Shown here: positions 1-7,702 of the stretch, in pieces
Numbering within the stretch: position 1 is the first letter of the stretch
Layout of the letters: each line of letters begins with the position of its first letter
Assembly (NCBI GenBank): GCA_007135955.1
Contig: SLHW01000013.1
Coordinates: 1-16,051 of the forward strand
Length of the DNA: 16,051 nucleotides
Origin: Candidatus Saccharimonadota bacterium
GTDB taxonomy: Bacteria > Patescibacteriota > Saccharimonadia > Saccharimonadales > SLHW01
Direction of reading: 5' to 3'
The notes under the pieces: generated by a model
The model's input: the letters and a program-made list of their open reading frames with translations, nothing else
What the model was told of the DNA's origin: nothing
Database searches by the model: none
Made by a program: the position numbers and the translations under genes

Positions 1-1190
1 ACTGATAATCCGTCGTATTTACCTGAATTCATCAATGTTCCTTCTTGCGTCGTAGGCAGAGACTCACCACTAATAACTTGTCGAATAGGTAGGTTAAATT
101 GCTCAGCAAAAACATAGTCGCGCTCATCATGTGCAGGCACCGCCATGATGGCACCCGTACCGTAGCCCATGAGCACGTAGTCAGCAATCCAGATCGGCAT
201 TTTTTCATCGTTTACTGGATTAACCGTGTAGGCTCCGGTAAAAACACCGGTTTTCTCACGAGATGTCTCTTGGCGCTCGATATCACTCTTTGCCTGTGCT
301 TGCTGGATGTAGCTTTCGACTTTCGGCTTTTCACTTTCAGCTGTCAGTTCACTTACGAGCGGGTGCTCAGGCGCAAGCACCATAAACGTCGCTCCAAACA
401 ATGTGTCAGCCCGAGTTGTAAACACAGGTATCGTGGCATCCTTGTGGTCTACTACTTCAAAAATTATCTCTGCCCCCTCACTGCGGCCAATCCATGCTTT
501 TTGCGACGCTTTAACTGATTCAGTCCAATTAAGCTCGTCAGTAGCCTCGAGCATCTCATCAGCATATTCGGTTATTTTAAAGAACCACTGAGTAAGGTTC
601 TTTTTCGTAACCAATGGATCGTCTGGACCATCATGCCGCCAGCACTTGCCACTTAACACCTGCTCATCAGCCAATACAGTCATGCACTGGTCGCACCACC
701 ATTGCGGACTCTCTTTTTGATAGGCTAAGCCTTGTTCAAATAACTTCAAAAACGTCCACTGTGTCCATTTATAGTAGCCTGGGGCAGTAGTGTTAATTTC
801 TTTTGACCAGTCAATTGCCCAGCCCATCGCACGGTATTGTATTTGGTATTTTTCGATTGCTTTTTTGGTTGATACTTGCGGCGACACGCCAGTTTTTATC
901 GCATAGTTTTCAGCTGGCAAGCCAAATGAGTCCCAGCCTACTGGCTGGTAAGTTTCATAGCCCTGTTGACGTTTAACACGTGTAATAACGTCAGGGATAG
1001 TATAGTTACGCACGTGACCAACATGTATGCCGGCGCCACTAGGATAGTTGAACATGCCAAAACCAATGAACTTTTTTTTGTCACTCGATAAGTTAGCCTG
1101 ATAAACCCCAGACTCTTCCCATTTTTTTTGCCACTTCGGCTCTAGCTCTCTTGGATTATAGCGTCTCATATCTGGAACATTATACGCCAT
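1..1190 (-). CDS. leuS: Leucyl-tRNA synthetase, N-terminal part (cut by window edge)
   Basis: Class I aminoacyl-tRNA synthetase that charges tRNA-Leu in the cytoplasm. About 396 residues are visible; the C-terminal catalytic part with KMSKS and the anticodon-binding domain lie outside the window. Seen in order: the YNP..lEpKWQ opening, the HIGH signature as HVGH (residues 56-59) after the NYPSG stretch, a zinc-type knot with CDQC and a later C..H pair, and the CP1 editing domain with FTTRADTLFGATF and GTGAIMAVPAHDERDY. Two starts are possible. The ATG ending at 1190 has a TTGACA/TTTAAT promoter (1224-1229, 1202-1207), leaving a leader of only a few bases. Met8 (1167-1169) sits 7 bases after a TATAAT. 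Neither has a Shine-Dalgarno. Three tRNA-Leu genes lie in the same window. The identification is secure; the exact start is not. Confidence 0.97.
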   Translation of the reverse strand, partial: MAYNVPDMRRYNPRELEPKWQKKWEESGVYQANLSSDKKKFIGFGMFNYPSGAGIHVGHVRNYTIPDVITRVKRQQGYETYQPVGWDSFGLPAENYAIKTGVSPQVSTKKAIEKYQIQYRAMGWAIDWSKEINTTAPGYYKWTQWTFLKLFEQGLAYQKESPQWWCDQCMTVLADEQVLSGKCWRHDGPDDPLVTKKNLTQWFFKITEYADEMLEATDELNWTESVKASQKAWIGRSEGAEIIFEVVDHKDATIPVFTTRADTLFGATFMVLAPEHPLVSELTAESEKPKVESYIQQAQAKSDIERQETSREKTGVFTGAYTVNPVNDEKMPIWIADYVLMGYGTGAIMAVPAHDERDYVFAEQFNLPIRQVISGESLPTTQEGTLMNSGKYDGLS

Positions 1191-1201
1191 AGAGCGGATG
1201 G

Positions 1202-1229
1202 ATTAAAAGTTCGTGCTTTAAGTTGTCAA
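1202..1229 (-). promoter_or_regulatory. Probable leuS promoter
   Basis: On the minus strand, TTGACA (1224-1229) is followed after 16 bases by TTTAAT (1202-1207), a near-consensus sigma-70 pair. The expected start of transcription falls about 4 bases before the first leuS ATG, giving an almost leaderless message. The TTGACA overlaps a small AGTGTTGT/ACAACTT inverted repeat. Confidence 0.5.
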
Positions 1230-1311
1230 ACAACACTTTGCTAAGTTGATGCGTCGTCATTTAGCCTGGATGAGAGTGCTTGCTTTGATTTGAATTGCTC
1301 TATACAGACGG

Positions 1312-2310
1312 CTACTGCAAAGCCTGAATTCGTTGCTGTAGTTCTATAGCTGGAATTGGATCCTCAGGAATTTTGACCGGCTGAATAACGCCAAAGTCTC
1401 TAAGAACTTCTTCTCTATCAGTTTGATTACTAAACTGTAGCTCAATTGGCTGTCGAGATAACATATCGACCCTGACAGTAAACCGGATAGGTGCAACGCC
1501 ACGGAAATCAGCTGGATTGACATTCTCTAGCTGAGTCAAGCCCATTGCACCAGCGACCCGTTGCAAGTAGCCAACGTAAGCTTCAGGTTGCAATAATACT
1601 GGGTACGTATATATTGGTCGGCCATTTTCTGTTTCTTTGGTAATGCCCAGCTTATCTAACTCATAAACATTGGTTTCTATCGCAAATTCGACTAGCTCAC
1701 GACGTTCACTGCCAGACAAGTTGGCAAACGGAATGACACCGAGCACTGCCTCGCTAAATGATTCACCGCCTGCTTGAGGCTGTCCAGGTGTAGCCTGACT
1801 AACTCCCCATACACCAATTACTTCCCCAAAGTCTATCACTTCTCCATCCTCGCCTCGCTGAGAGGTTTCAATGTCGACGTAACGAACATAATCGAGCTCT
1901 GGGGTGCCGATTTCTTCTGTGACCACTGTCGCTGCCGTGGCGCCAGTCTGACTAATTGTTGTCTGGCCAACAACCGCTGTATCAGCGCCAAACTGCAAAC
2001 GATTAATCTGTTCGAGTGTTTGCGTGCCGGCCTGCTGTGAGATTTCTCGTGTTACCGAGCTGGTCTTAAGTGATTGATGGAGCATGCCTTCAAATGTCTT
2101 CTCAGCATCAGTGAAAATAAAATTCCACCATAGCCCCAGTCCACCAGCTAAAATTAATACACCCAGCCAGGCCGTAGCCTTAATCCCTGCTTTGGTAATA
2201 GTAAAACCTGGCTTATTAGACTTTTTTGACTTCTTATTAGTTTTCTTCTTTTCGATTGATTGTTTCTTCCTCGCTAGAGGTCCACCCTTAAAAAAATTTC
2301 GTCTCTTCAT
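1312..2310 (-). CDS. Single-pass membrane-anchored protein with large extracytoplasmic domain, function unknown
   Basis: Protein of 332 residues that I do not recognise as a named family. Residues 1-35 are very rich in Lys and Arg, followed by one hydrophobic helix at about 45-64 and then a soluble region without cysteines. This predicts an N-in anchor with about 265 residues outside the cell. The C-terminal part has alternating beta-type patterns (RFTVRVDMLSRQPIELQFS) that recall lipoprotein-carrier folds such as LolA or LppX, but this is only a resemblance. The start ATG at 2308-2310 is 7 bases after an extended -10 box and has no Shine-Dalgarno, so a leaderless message is likely. leuS lies 121 bases downstream on the same strand and has its own promoter candidate. 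Confidence 0.85.
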   Translation of the reverse strand: MKRRNFFKGGPLARKKQSIEKKKTNKKSKKSNKPGFTITKAGIKATAWLGVLILAGGLGLWWNFIFTDAEKTFEGMLHQSLKTSSVTREISQQAGTQTLEQINRLQFGADTAVVGQTTISQTGATAATVVTEEIGTPELDYVRYVDIETSQRGEDGEVIDFGEVIGVWGVSQATPGQPQAGGESFSEAVLGVIPFANLSGSERRELVEFAIETNVYELDKLGITKETENGRPIYTYPVLLQPEAYVGYLQRVAGAMGLTQLENVNPADFRGVAPIRFTVRVDMLSRQPIELQFSNQTDREEVLRDFGVIQPVKIPEDPIPAIELQQRIQALQ

Positions 2311-2317
2311 GAATTCT

Positions 2318-2326
2318 ATTGTAGCA
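2318..2326 (-). promoter_or_regulatory. Extended -10 promoter, leaderless start
   Basis: The minus strand reads TGCTACAAT followed by 7 bases (AGAATTC) and the ATG of the 332-residue membrane protein. No convincing -35 is present, which is common for TGn-extended promoters. Transcription is expected to begin at or next to the A of ATG. Confidence 0.55.
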
Positions 2327-2361
2327 GTTTTTGCCTAGGTTGCTAGCAAGGAGCAACCACT

Positions 2362-2389
2362 ATGACAAGGCAATAATATCTGCTAGAAT
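2362..2389 (+). promoter_or_regulatory. Probable tRNA-Ala promoter
   Basis: ATGACA (2362-2367) and extended -10 TGCTAGAAT (hexamer 2384-2389) are separated by 16 bases. The tRNA begins about 55 bases after the expected start, so a 5' leader for RNase P would exist. The element is divergent from the promoter of the membrane protein. Confidence 0.4.
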
Positions 2390-2451
2390 AATTTCGCTGG
2401 ATCAGCCACATCTTCAGAATTAAAATCTTGTAGGATGTATCACACCGCTTA

Positions 2452-2528
2452 GGGGCATTGGCGCAGTTGGCTAGCGCGCTTCCATGGCATGGAAGAGGTC
2501 ATCGGTTCGAATCCGATATGCTCCACCA
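2452..2528 (+). tRNA. tRNA-Ala (anticodon GGC)
   Basis: Full cloverleaf with a 7-bp acceptor stem containing the G3-U70 alanine identity pair, a D-loop with G18G19, anticodon stem CTTCC/GGAAG around loop ATGGCAT (anticodon GGC), a normal TTCGAAT T-loop, A73 and encoded CCA. Confidence 0.97.
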
Positions 2529-2582
2529 TTCTCCGCGCAAGGCTTCGAATGGCAAGCCATATTATCAGATATGACTCGCCGA

Positions 2583-2644
2583 TCGGGGCTTTTTTATTTT
2601 TAATTAATAAAGCCCCGAGATACCAATAGGTAATCGGAGCTTTA
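2583..2644. terminator. Bidirectional terminator between tRNA-Ala and ligA
   Basis: Three related arms lie in a row: TCGGGGCTTT (2583-2592), AAAGCCCCGA (2609-2618) and TCGGAGCTTT near 2634-2643. The second and third arms form a stem extended by TACC/GGTA around an AATA loop; the first and second can form an alternative 10-bp stem. T-runs follow on both strands. The element stands between the converging tRNA-Ala and lemA-ligA transcripts. Confidence 0.7.
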
Positions 2645-2778
2645 TAATTCGTGCGCCCCCACCCTGCGACGGGTGACGCTAGACTAAAATAATTTTTATA
2701 TTTTATTGATTGTTTTTATTTCACACGCCGCATACGACGCACGAACTACCATTAGCGTATAGGTATTCACCCCTGCTG
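2645..2778. other. ligA 3' untranslated stretch with distant inverted repeat
   Basis: No gene is seen. The 134 bases lie between the ligA stop and its probable terminator. TTCGTGCG (2648-2655) and CGCACGAA (2738-2745) are perfect inverted repeats separated by an AT-rich middle, and a small ACCC/GGGT hairpin lies at 2661-2674. A structured mRNA end is possible. Confidence 0.3.
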
Positions 2779-4797
2779 TCAACTATTTTTTAAAAGTTTT
2801 TCAAGCTTAGCCTCGTCAATAATTTGTATGCCAAAATCTCTAGCCTTTTTTTGCTTGCTAGCACCAGCCTTTTCGCCAACTACTAGGTAATCTGTATCTT
2901 TAGCTACTGAAGACTGGAACGTACCGCCGAGCTGCTGTATTTTTTCTGCAGCAGCTTCTCGACTTGTTGCTGTGAGTGTGCCAGTAATAGCAATTTTCTT
3001 ATCAGCAACTTCACTATCTGCAGCAACCTCTTCATCTTTTGGCCAGACACCTAGACGCTTAAACTTTGCTAAAAGTTCTTGATTTTCTGCATCATCAAAC
3101 CAAAGAATAACCGCATCAGCAACAATAGATCCTACCCCGTCGACCGCTTTTAATTCTTCGTAGCTAGCAGCCCCAATCGAATCAAGTCGCTTAAAGTGCC
3201 TTGCGAGATCAAGTGCCGTCTGTGCACCAACATGTCGAATGCCCAAGCCAAACAAAAATCGACGTAGTGGTGGTTGCTTTTTTGCCTGAATGGCAGCTAC
3301 GAGTTTGGCGGCGCTTATTTCAGCAAATCGCTCAAGCTGTAGTAAGTTTTCTTTAGTCAATGTATAAATATCTGCGATATCTTTAACAAGTCCGGACTCG
3401 ACCAATGCTTTAGCGTTTTTTTCACCAAAACCATCAATATCTAGTGCTGACCTGCTCACAAAATGCTGCAAAGAGCGGACTAGCATTACTTGTCCCCCGG
3501 CTCCTTTTACGCGATAGACTGCTTCACCCTCTGGTCGTTCAAATAATAAGTCTGGGTATTGTCGTTCTAGCTCATATTCATAATCAAATGGCTCAGTATT
3601 TTTTGGTCGCAACTCGGTTACCACTCGATCAACCTGAGGAATGATGTCGCCAGCCTTGTAAATCACCACTGTGTCACCAACTCGAATATCTTTGCGAGCT
3701 ATCTCATCAGCATTATGGAGACTGGCATGCTGTACGGTTGTTCCAGCAAGGTTGACTGGCTCAAACAATGCAACTGGCGTTGCTGCGCCAGTACGACCTA
3801 TCTTAATGATAATATCTCGCACTGTGGTTGTTGCTTCTTCGGCAGGATACTTATAAGCAATCGCAGCTCGAGGGTTCTTTCCAACAAAACCAAGTGCCCT
3901 GTGCAATTCTCGATTGTTAAGCTTAACAACTAAGCCGTCAACAGCATACGGAAGCTGTTCTCGTCTTGAATCAAATGACGTAGCATACGAAATAACATCT
4001 TCCAGTGACTGTTCGAGATGTGCCTCATCGTCAACGATAAAGCCAAGCTTCTTTGCGATTTTGTAAGTGTCTGTAATTGTTTCAGGTGACTCAGCATCCG
4101 GTCGCAATAGGTCATAGACATGAAACTCTAGCGGCCTGGCAGCAGCCAACTTTGGATCAAGTTGTCGAATAGTGCCCGCGGCTAAATTTCGGGGATTAGC
4201 AAATAATACTTCTCCAGCTGCTTCTCGCGCCTTATTTAACTGCAAAAAATCCTGTTTCGTCATGATTATTTCGCCACGAACCTCAGTGAACCCTTGCGTG
4301 TATGGATGATTGCTAAGTAATCGCAGTGGCACCGACTTAATAGTTCGAATGTTTTGAGTCACTACCTCACCAACAAAACCATCACCACGTGTCACAGCAC
4401 GAACCAATAAACCATCCTGGTAATGTAACGCGCAAGCCAAGCCATCCTTTTTGCTATCGACAAAAAACGAGCTGTCTTGGACTCGCTTATCAAGCTTACT
4501 AATCCGCTCAAACCAAGCTCGGACTTCTGATGAATCAAAACAATCGAGTAGTGAGCTCATCCGGCTGGTATGTTCATATTTTTCGAAAGCATTGAGCGGT
4601 GTATCCCCAATACGCTGAGTCGGACTATCGGAAGCAACCAGCTCTGGATGACTTGTCTCAATTACCTTGAGTTCTTGCAATAAACTATCGTACACGGCAT
4701 CAGAAATGCTCGGCCTATCAAGGACGTGGTATTCGTAATTATAGTGGTTTAGTAGTTTGCGTAATTCTGCTGCGCGGCTTTTGATTGTGTTGCTCAT
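2779..4797 (-). CDS. ligA: NAD+-dependent DNA ligase, zinc-finger cysteines missing
   Basis: Seals nicks in replication and repair using NAD+. The length of 672 residues is normal. Order seen: Ia region (YEYHVLDRPSISDAVYD, 21-37); adenylation domain with KxDG as K116-K117-D118-G119, EVRGEI (172-177), FANPRNLAAGT (199-209) and VDGLVVKL (287-294); OB fold (about 325-400); the zinc-finger position (410-435); helix-hairpin-helix repeats (about 445-585); BRCT domain (about 598-672). The finger normally carries four cysteines, but the only cysteines in the protein are C86 and C122, while the flanking RPEGEAVYR and RSLQHFVSR blocks are intact. The lysine motif is preceded by D-S rather than the usual E-L or E-P. 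The ATG overlaps the upstream TGA as ATGA, so translation is probably coupled to the membrane protein before it. Confidence 0.98.
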   Translation of the reverse strand: MSNTIKSRAAELRKLLNHYNYEYHVLDRPSISDAVYDSLLQELKVIETSHPELVASDSPTQRIGDTPLNAFEKYEHTSRMSSLLDCFDSSEVRAWFERISKLDKRVQDSSFFVDSKKDGLACALHYQDGLLVRAVTRGDGFVGEVVTQNIRTIKSVPLRLLSNHPYTQGFTEVRGEIIMTKQDFLQLNKAREAAGEVLFANPRNLAAGTIRQLDPKLAAARPLEFHVYDLLRPDAESPETITDTYKIAKKLGFIVDDEAHLEQSLEDVISYATSFDSRREQLPYAVDGLVVKLNNRELHRALGFVGKNPRAAIAYKYPAEEATTTVRDIIIKIGRTGAATPVALFEPVNLAGTTVQHASLHNADEIARKDIRVGDTVVIYKAGDIIPQVDRVVTELRPKNTEPFDYEYELERQYPDLLFERPEGEAVYRVKGAGGQVMLVRSLQHFVSRSALDIDGFGEKNAKALVESGLVKDIADIYTLTKENLLQLERFAEISAAKLVAAIQAKKQPPLRRFLFGLGIRHVGAQTALDLARHFKRLDSIGAASYEELKAVDGVGSIVADAVILWFDDAENQELLAKFKRLGVWPKDEEVAADSEVADKKIAITGTLTATSREAAAEKIQQLGGTFQSSVAKDTDYLVVGEKAGASKQKKARDFGIQIIDEAKLEKLLKNS

Positions 4798-5759
4798 AAT
4801 AATTCTCGGTACAGTGTGTACATATATGCATGTGAAAATATCACTGTCGCTAGGCTATACGCCATAACCGCGAACTCAGCAATCGGAGTTATAAATATAA
4901 CAATTGGAAGCAGCGCAATAATGCCGATAAGCACTAGAACCAATGGCAGAAACAGTACTTTCCTCATCACCGTCCAACGACGAAAGCGGACGAGCCCTCT
5001 GGCTGAGCGCAAAGCTTGCAGCGGATACATATCCGGCAGTGTCACAATATACATCGCAAATAATGATGAAGTAACCATATATAGTGACAAAATCGCTAGC
5101 AAGAAAAACAGAATACCCCAAAGCAACGTCTCAACCAGATGAACAGTTAAGCCTGTCGCTGTCACAGTTCCGAAAAGCCAGGCACCGATAGCCAATGGTA
5201 GCAACTGCAACCCGATCACAAACAACACAAGTATGAACGGAATTAGAGGGTACATTCCTCTGTAAAATGATTCTCTGATACCGACTGATTTGCCTGTCTT
5301 GGCGACCCGAAACACATAAATTGCCGCTAAGCTAACCAGCAAAAATAATATAGTTTGATATAACCCAGCCAACTCGTTCGGCGCTGCAGTAACGTCTGAT
5401 GCCAACAGGCCAAGAACTGCCACGCCACCTATCAGCCTACCTAGCCCGCCATCAAATAATTCTGTGAGTAGCTCGCGTAAATCTAAAGCCTCAGTACCGC
5501 CAAGCCCACGGACAAATATCAACGACAGTACCGAAAATATAATAAACACACCAAATAGCGTTTTTTTATGTTGCCTGATAAGCTGGAGGGCTTTTTTGAA
5601 AATCTTCCATGAAGAAGGCAAGGTACTAGGATGCTTTAGCTTTTTTGATAGTTTAAAGGACTTGTAAGATTGAGTAATTTTTCGGTTTTTTGAAGAAGTC
5701 TTGCTAGTAGATTTGGTGAGGTCTTTTTGCTTGGTTTTTGTTGGTTTTTTGCTTGGCAT
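4794..5759 (-). CDS. Polytopic membrane protein, Lys-rich N-terminus, function unknown
   Basis: Protein of 321 residues. The first 60 are Lys/Ser/Thr rich and probably cytoplasmic. After them come about six or seven hydrophobic segments, near 73-88, 105-125, 133-155, 168-200, 212-240 and 270-315. The layout recalls membrane domains of the YciC/glycerophosphodiesterase-membrane type, but no defining motif is seen and I give no function. It starts 2 bases after the htpX stop and ends in an ATGA overlap with ligA, so it is an internal member of the lemA-htpX-ligA operon. Its own ATG has no evident Shine-Dalgarno, so coupling to htpX translation is likely. Confidence 0.85.
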   Translation of the reverse strand: MPSKKPTKTKQKDLTKSTSKTSSKNRKITQSYKSFKLSKKLKHPSTLPSSWKIFKKALQLIRQHKKTLFGVFIIFSVLSLIFVRGLGGTEALDLRELLTELFDGGLGRLIGGVAVLGLLASDVTAAPNELAGLYQTILFLLVSLAAIYVFRVAKTGKSVGIRESFYRGMYPLIPFILVLFVIGLQLLPLAIGAWLFGTVTATGLTVHLVETLLWGILFFLLAILSLYMVTSSLFAMYIVTLPDMYPLQALRSARGLVRFRRWTVMRKVLFLPLVLVLIGIIALLPIVIFITPIAEFAVMAYSLATVIFSHAYMYTLYRELL

Positions 5760-5761
5760 GA

Positions 5762-6652
5762 CTATGCTGCCCCTGATTCATGTGTACCCATGCCACGTAA
5801 TCTCGCAACTCGTTCCTCAATAGGTGGATGAGTACTAAACATACCAGCTAATTTGTTACCCTTCATTGGATTAGAGAAAAACAAATGTGCAGTAGCAGTA
5901 TGCTGCACGCGAGTAGCGCTACCGTAATGACCAATCTTTTCAAGTGCACTAGCTAGACCCTCTGGATAGCGAGTCGTTAAGGCACCAGTGGCATCGGCAA
6001 GATATTCTCTGCGGCGAGATACAGCCAATTGAATCATCTTAGCAATTATTGGTGTGATGATTGCCGCTAAGATACCAACGATTATAAATATGGCGTTACT
6101 GTTATTATTTCGATTGCCGCCACCAAACCACGCCATACGGATCATAATATCAGCGAGTAGTGATATCACTACCACAAGTGAAAAAGCAATCATGGTCAGG
6201 CGTACATCATAATTTTTAATATGCGCTAGCTCGTGCGCCATTACTCCTTGTAGTTCAGCGTCAGACATCATGTCGAGCAGTCCTGTTGTTGCACATACTG
6301 CTGCGTGCTTAGGGTCGCGACCTGTCGCAAATGCGTTTGGCGCAGGGTCATTCATAATATAGACCTTCGGCATCGGCATACCCTCAGTAATCGCCAGATT
6401 TTCAACAGTTCGCCACAGCCGTGGGTTGTCTCGTTTCTGAATCTCTTTCGCGCCATTGATTGCTAGTGCCATCCGTGAACCAGCGAGATAACTAATCAAC
6501 GCATAAACAAGTGCTCCAATCAGTACATACGGTGTTATGGCTGGCTCACCTACGTAAACACCAAACGCCCAACCCAGAAAACTCACCAACAAAACAAAGA
6601 CCACCATCAAAATGATGGTGCGTCGTTTGTTTCTAGCAATCTCTTTATACAC
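5762..6652 (-). CDS. htpX: Membrane-bound M48 zinc metalloprotease HtpX
   Basis: Membrane protease that degrades damaged or misfolded membrane proteins. Of the 296 residues, hydrophobic helices lie near 13-33, 40-57, 153-171 and 187-212. The zinc site is HELAH (140-144), with the third ligand probably E216 in SRRREYLADATG; NDPAPNAFATG (101-111) and FSTHPP (272-277) are typical HtpX blocks. The start is GTG at 6650-6652, preceded by GAGGGAG with 9 bases of spacing, which supports this start. It lies 34 bases after lemA; lemA-htpX adjacency is a common pairing in bacteria. The active site is complete. Confidence 0.97.
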   Translation of the reverse strand: MYKEIARNKRRTIILMVVFVLLVSFLGWAFGVYVGEPAITPYVLIGALVYALISYLAGSRMALAINGAKEIQKRDNPRLWRTVENLAITEGMPMPKVYIMNDPAPNAFATGRDPKHAAVCATTGLLDMMSDAELQGVMAHELAHIKNYDVRLTMIAFSLVVVISLLADIMIRMAWFGGGNRNNNSNAIFIIVGILAAIITPIIAKMIQLAVSRRREYLADATGALTTRYPEGLASALEKIGHYGSATRVQHTATAHLFFSNPMKGNKLAGMFSTHPPIEERVARLRGMGTHESGAA

Positions 6653-6686
6653 CGCTTCAGGCTCCCTCTACTTGCTGACGAATAAA

Positions 6687-7250
6687 CTATTCAAATGATA
6701 CGTCAGTTGGCTTCTCTATCTTGGCTACTTCTGATTCATCTACCTCAAAGAATTCGCGTTGCTGAAAGCCAAGGATTCCAGCTATCAAGTTCGTCGGGAA
6801 TACTCGTACCTTGATGTTTAGATCACGAACTGAATTATTGTAAAACCTGCGAGCAGCTTGAATTTTATCTTCTGTATCAACAAGCTCTTCTTGTAGGTGC
6901 TTGAAGTTTTCGTTAGCCTTCAGATCAGGGTAAGCCTCAGCAACTGCGAATAAGCTTTTCATTGTTTGCTGGAACATGTTTTCTGCTTCGGCAGTTTCTT
7001 TAACGCCTTGAGCGTTCATCATCTGTGAACGAGCCTTAGTAACTTCTTCAAATACCCCTTTTTCGTGTTTAGCATAACCTTTGACAGTCTTTACTATGTT
7101 GGGTATCAGGTCGGCTCGGCGACGTAGCTGCACTGTTATATCGCTCCAGGCCTCATCGGTTCTTACCTTGGCTCGCACCAAATTGTTATAGGTAAATATA
7201 ATCCCGATAACGAGTACCGCAAGCACTAGTAATATAATAGTTGTATCCAT
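6687..7250 (-). CDS. lemA: LemA family membrane protein
   Basis: LemA proteins have one N-terminal membrane helix and a long helical bundle; their molecular role is unsettled, although they are often paired with HtpX. Here there are 187 residues with a membrane helix at 4-22, then the family blocks YNNLVRAKVRTDEAWSDI, RRRADLIPNIV, YPDLKANENF, EDKIQAARRFYN and NIKVRVFPTNLIAGILGF. Length and motifs fit the family fully. A clear Shine-Dalgarno (AAGGAG, then a second AAGGAA close to the ATG) and an upstream TATACT box make it the first gene of the four-gene operon ending in ligA. Confidence 0.97.
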   Translation of the reverse strand: MDTTIILLVLAVLVIGIIFTYNNLVRAKVRTDEAWSDITVQLRRRADLIPNIVKTVKGYAKHEKGVFEEVTKARSQMMNAQGVKETAEAENMFQQTMKSLFAVAEAYPDLKANENFKHLQEELVDTEDKIQAARRFYNNSVRDLNIKVRVFPTNLIAGILGFQQREFFEVDESEVAKIEKPTDVSFE

Positions 7251-7284
7251 TTCCTTGTGTTCTCCTTGTTATGATTCAGGTTTT

Positions 7285-7290
7285 AGTATA
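7285..7290 (-). promoter_or_regulatory. -10 box for the lemA-htpX-ligA operon
   Basis: TATACT on the minus strand, about 35 bases upstream of the lemA ATG and ahead of its Shine-Dalgarno. No good -35 is seen. This operon therefore has a normal leader, unlike the leaderless starts elsewhere in the window. Confidence 0.4.
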
Positions 7291-7533
7291 CGCGAAAAAA
7301 CGACCGTTGAGAAGGTGAATGAATAAGCTTTTTGGTGTAGCTGCAGAAAAACTAACCATCTATCGCCGGCAGTTCACAAGGATATGTAGCGAAAATTGCA
7401 GCTAGCGTTGCGTCAAGCACCGTTTTTCCCAGATTATTTCAACCCAGTTTTCAATAACTTCTTGTGGCTACTTCGTCGATTCATAAGTGATTGTGTCATC
7501 GACACTGAGTTGCCGCAGTGATAATTTTGTTGT
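7291..7533. other. Gene-poor stretch with possible coding remnants
   Basis: No confident gene. On the plus strand a 28-codon frame starts at ATG 7319 behind GAGAAGGTG and ends at a TAG near 7405. On the minus strand a frame with coding-like composition (PQEVIENWVEIIWEKR) at roughly 7405-7520 is broken by one TAG. Neither matches a family I know; an old decayed gene is possible. Confidence 0.2.
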
Positions 7534-7579
7534 CCACCAAGAAAAAACCCCAGACAAGCTGGGGGTGTTTTCTTGGTGG
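7534..7579 (-). terminator. tRNA-Phe terminator within a longer inverted repeat
   Basis: The core hairpin pairs CCCCAG and CTGGGG (7548-7553, 7559-7564) and is followed on the minus strand by TTTTTT. An outer perfect 12-bp repeat CCACCAAGAAAA (7534-7545) / TTTTCTTGGTGG (7568-7579) encloses the core and includes the CCA end of the tRNA. Confidence 0.85.
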
Positions 7580-7649
7580 CTCCTCTCGGACTCGAACCGA
7601 GGACACAAGGCTCTTCAAGCCTCTGCTCTACCAACTGAGCTAAAGAGCC
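7574..7649 (-). tRNA. tRNA-Phe (anticodon GAA)
   Basis: Complete cloverleaf: acceptor GGCTCTT/AGGAGCC with one U-G pair, D-loop with G18G19, anticodon stem GAGGC/GCCTT around TTGAAGA (anticodon GAA), normal TTCGAGT T-loop, A73 and encoded CCA. Confidence 0.97.
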
Positions 7650-7657
7650 AGCGAACC

Positions 7658-7686
7658 TATTGTATGAGATAATACAGCCGTAAGCA
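7658..7686 (-). promoter_or_regulatory. tRNA-Phe promoter
   Basis: Minus strand TTGCTT, 17 bases, TACAAT, ending about 9 bases before the tRNA. This is the best-formed -35/-10 pair among the tRNA genes here. Confidence 0.5.
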
Positions 7687-7702
7687 AGAGAAGTAATCCA
7701 AC

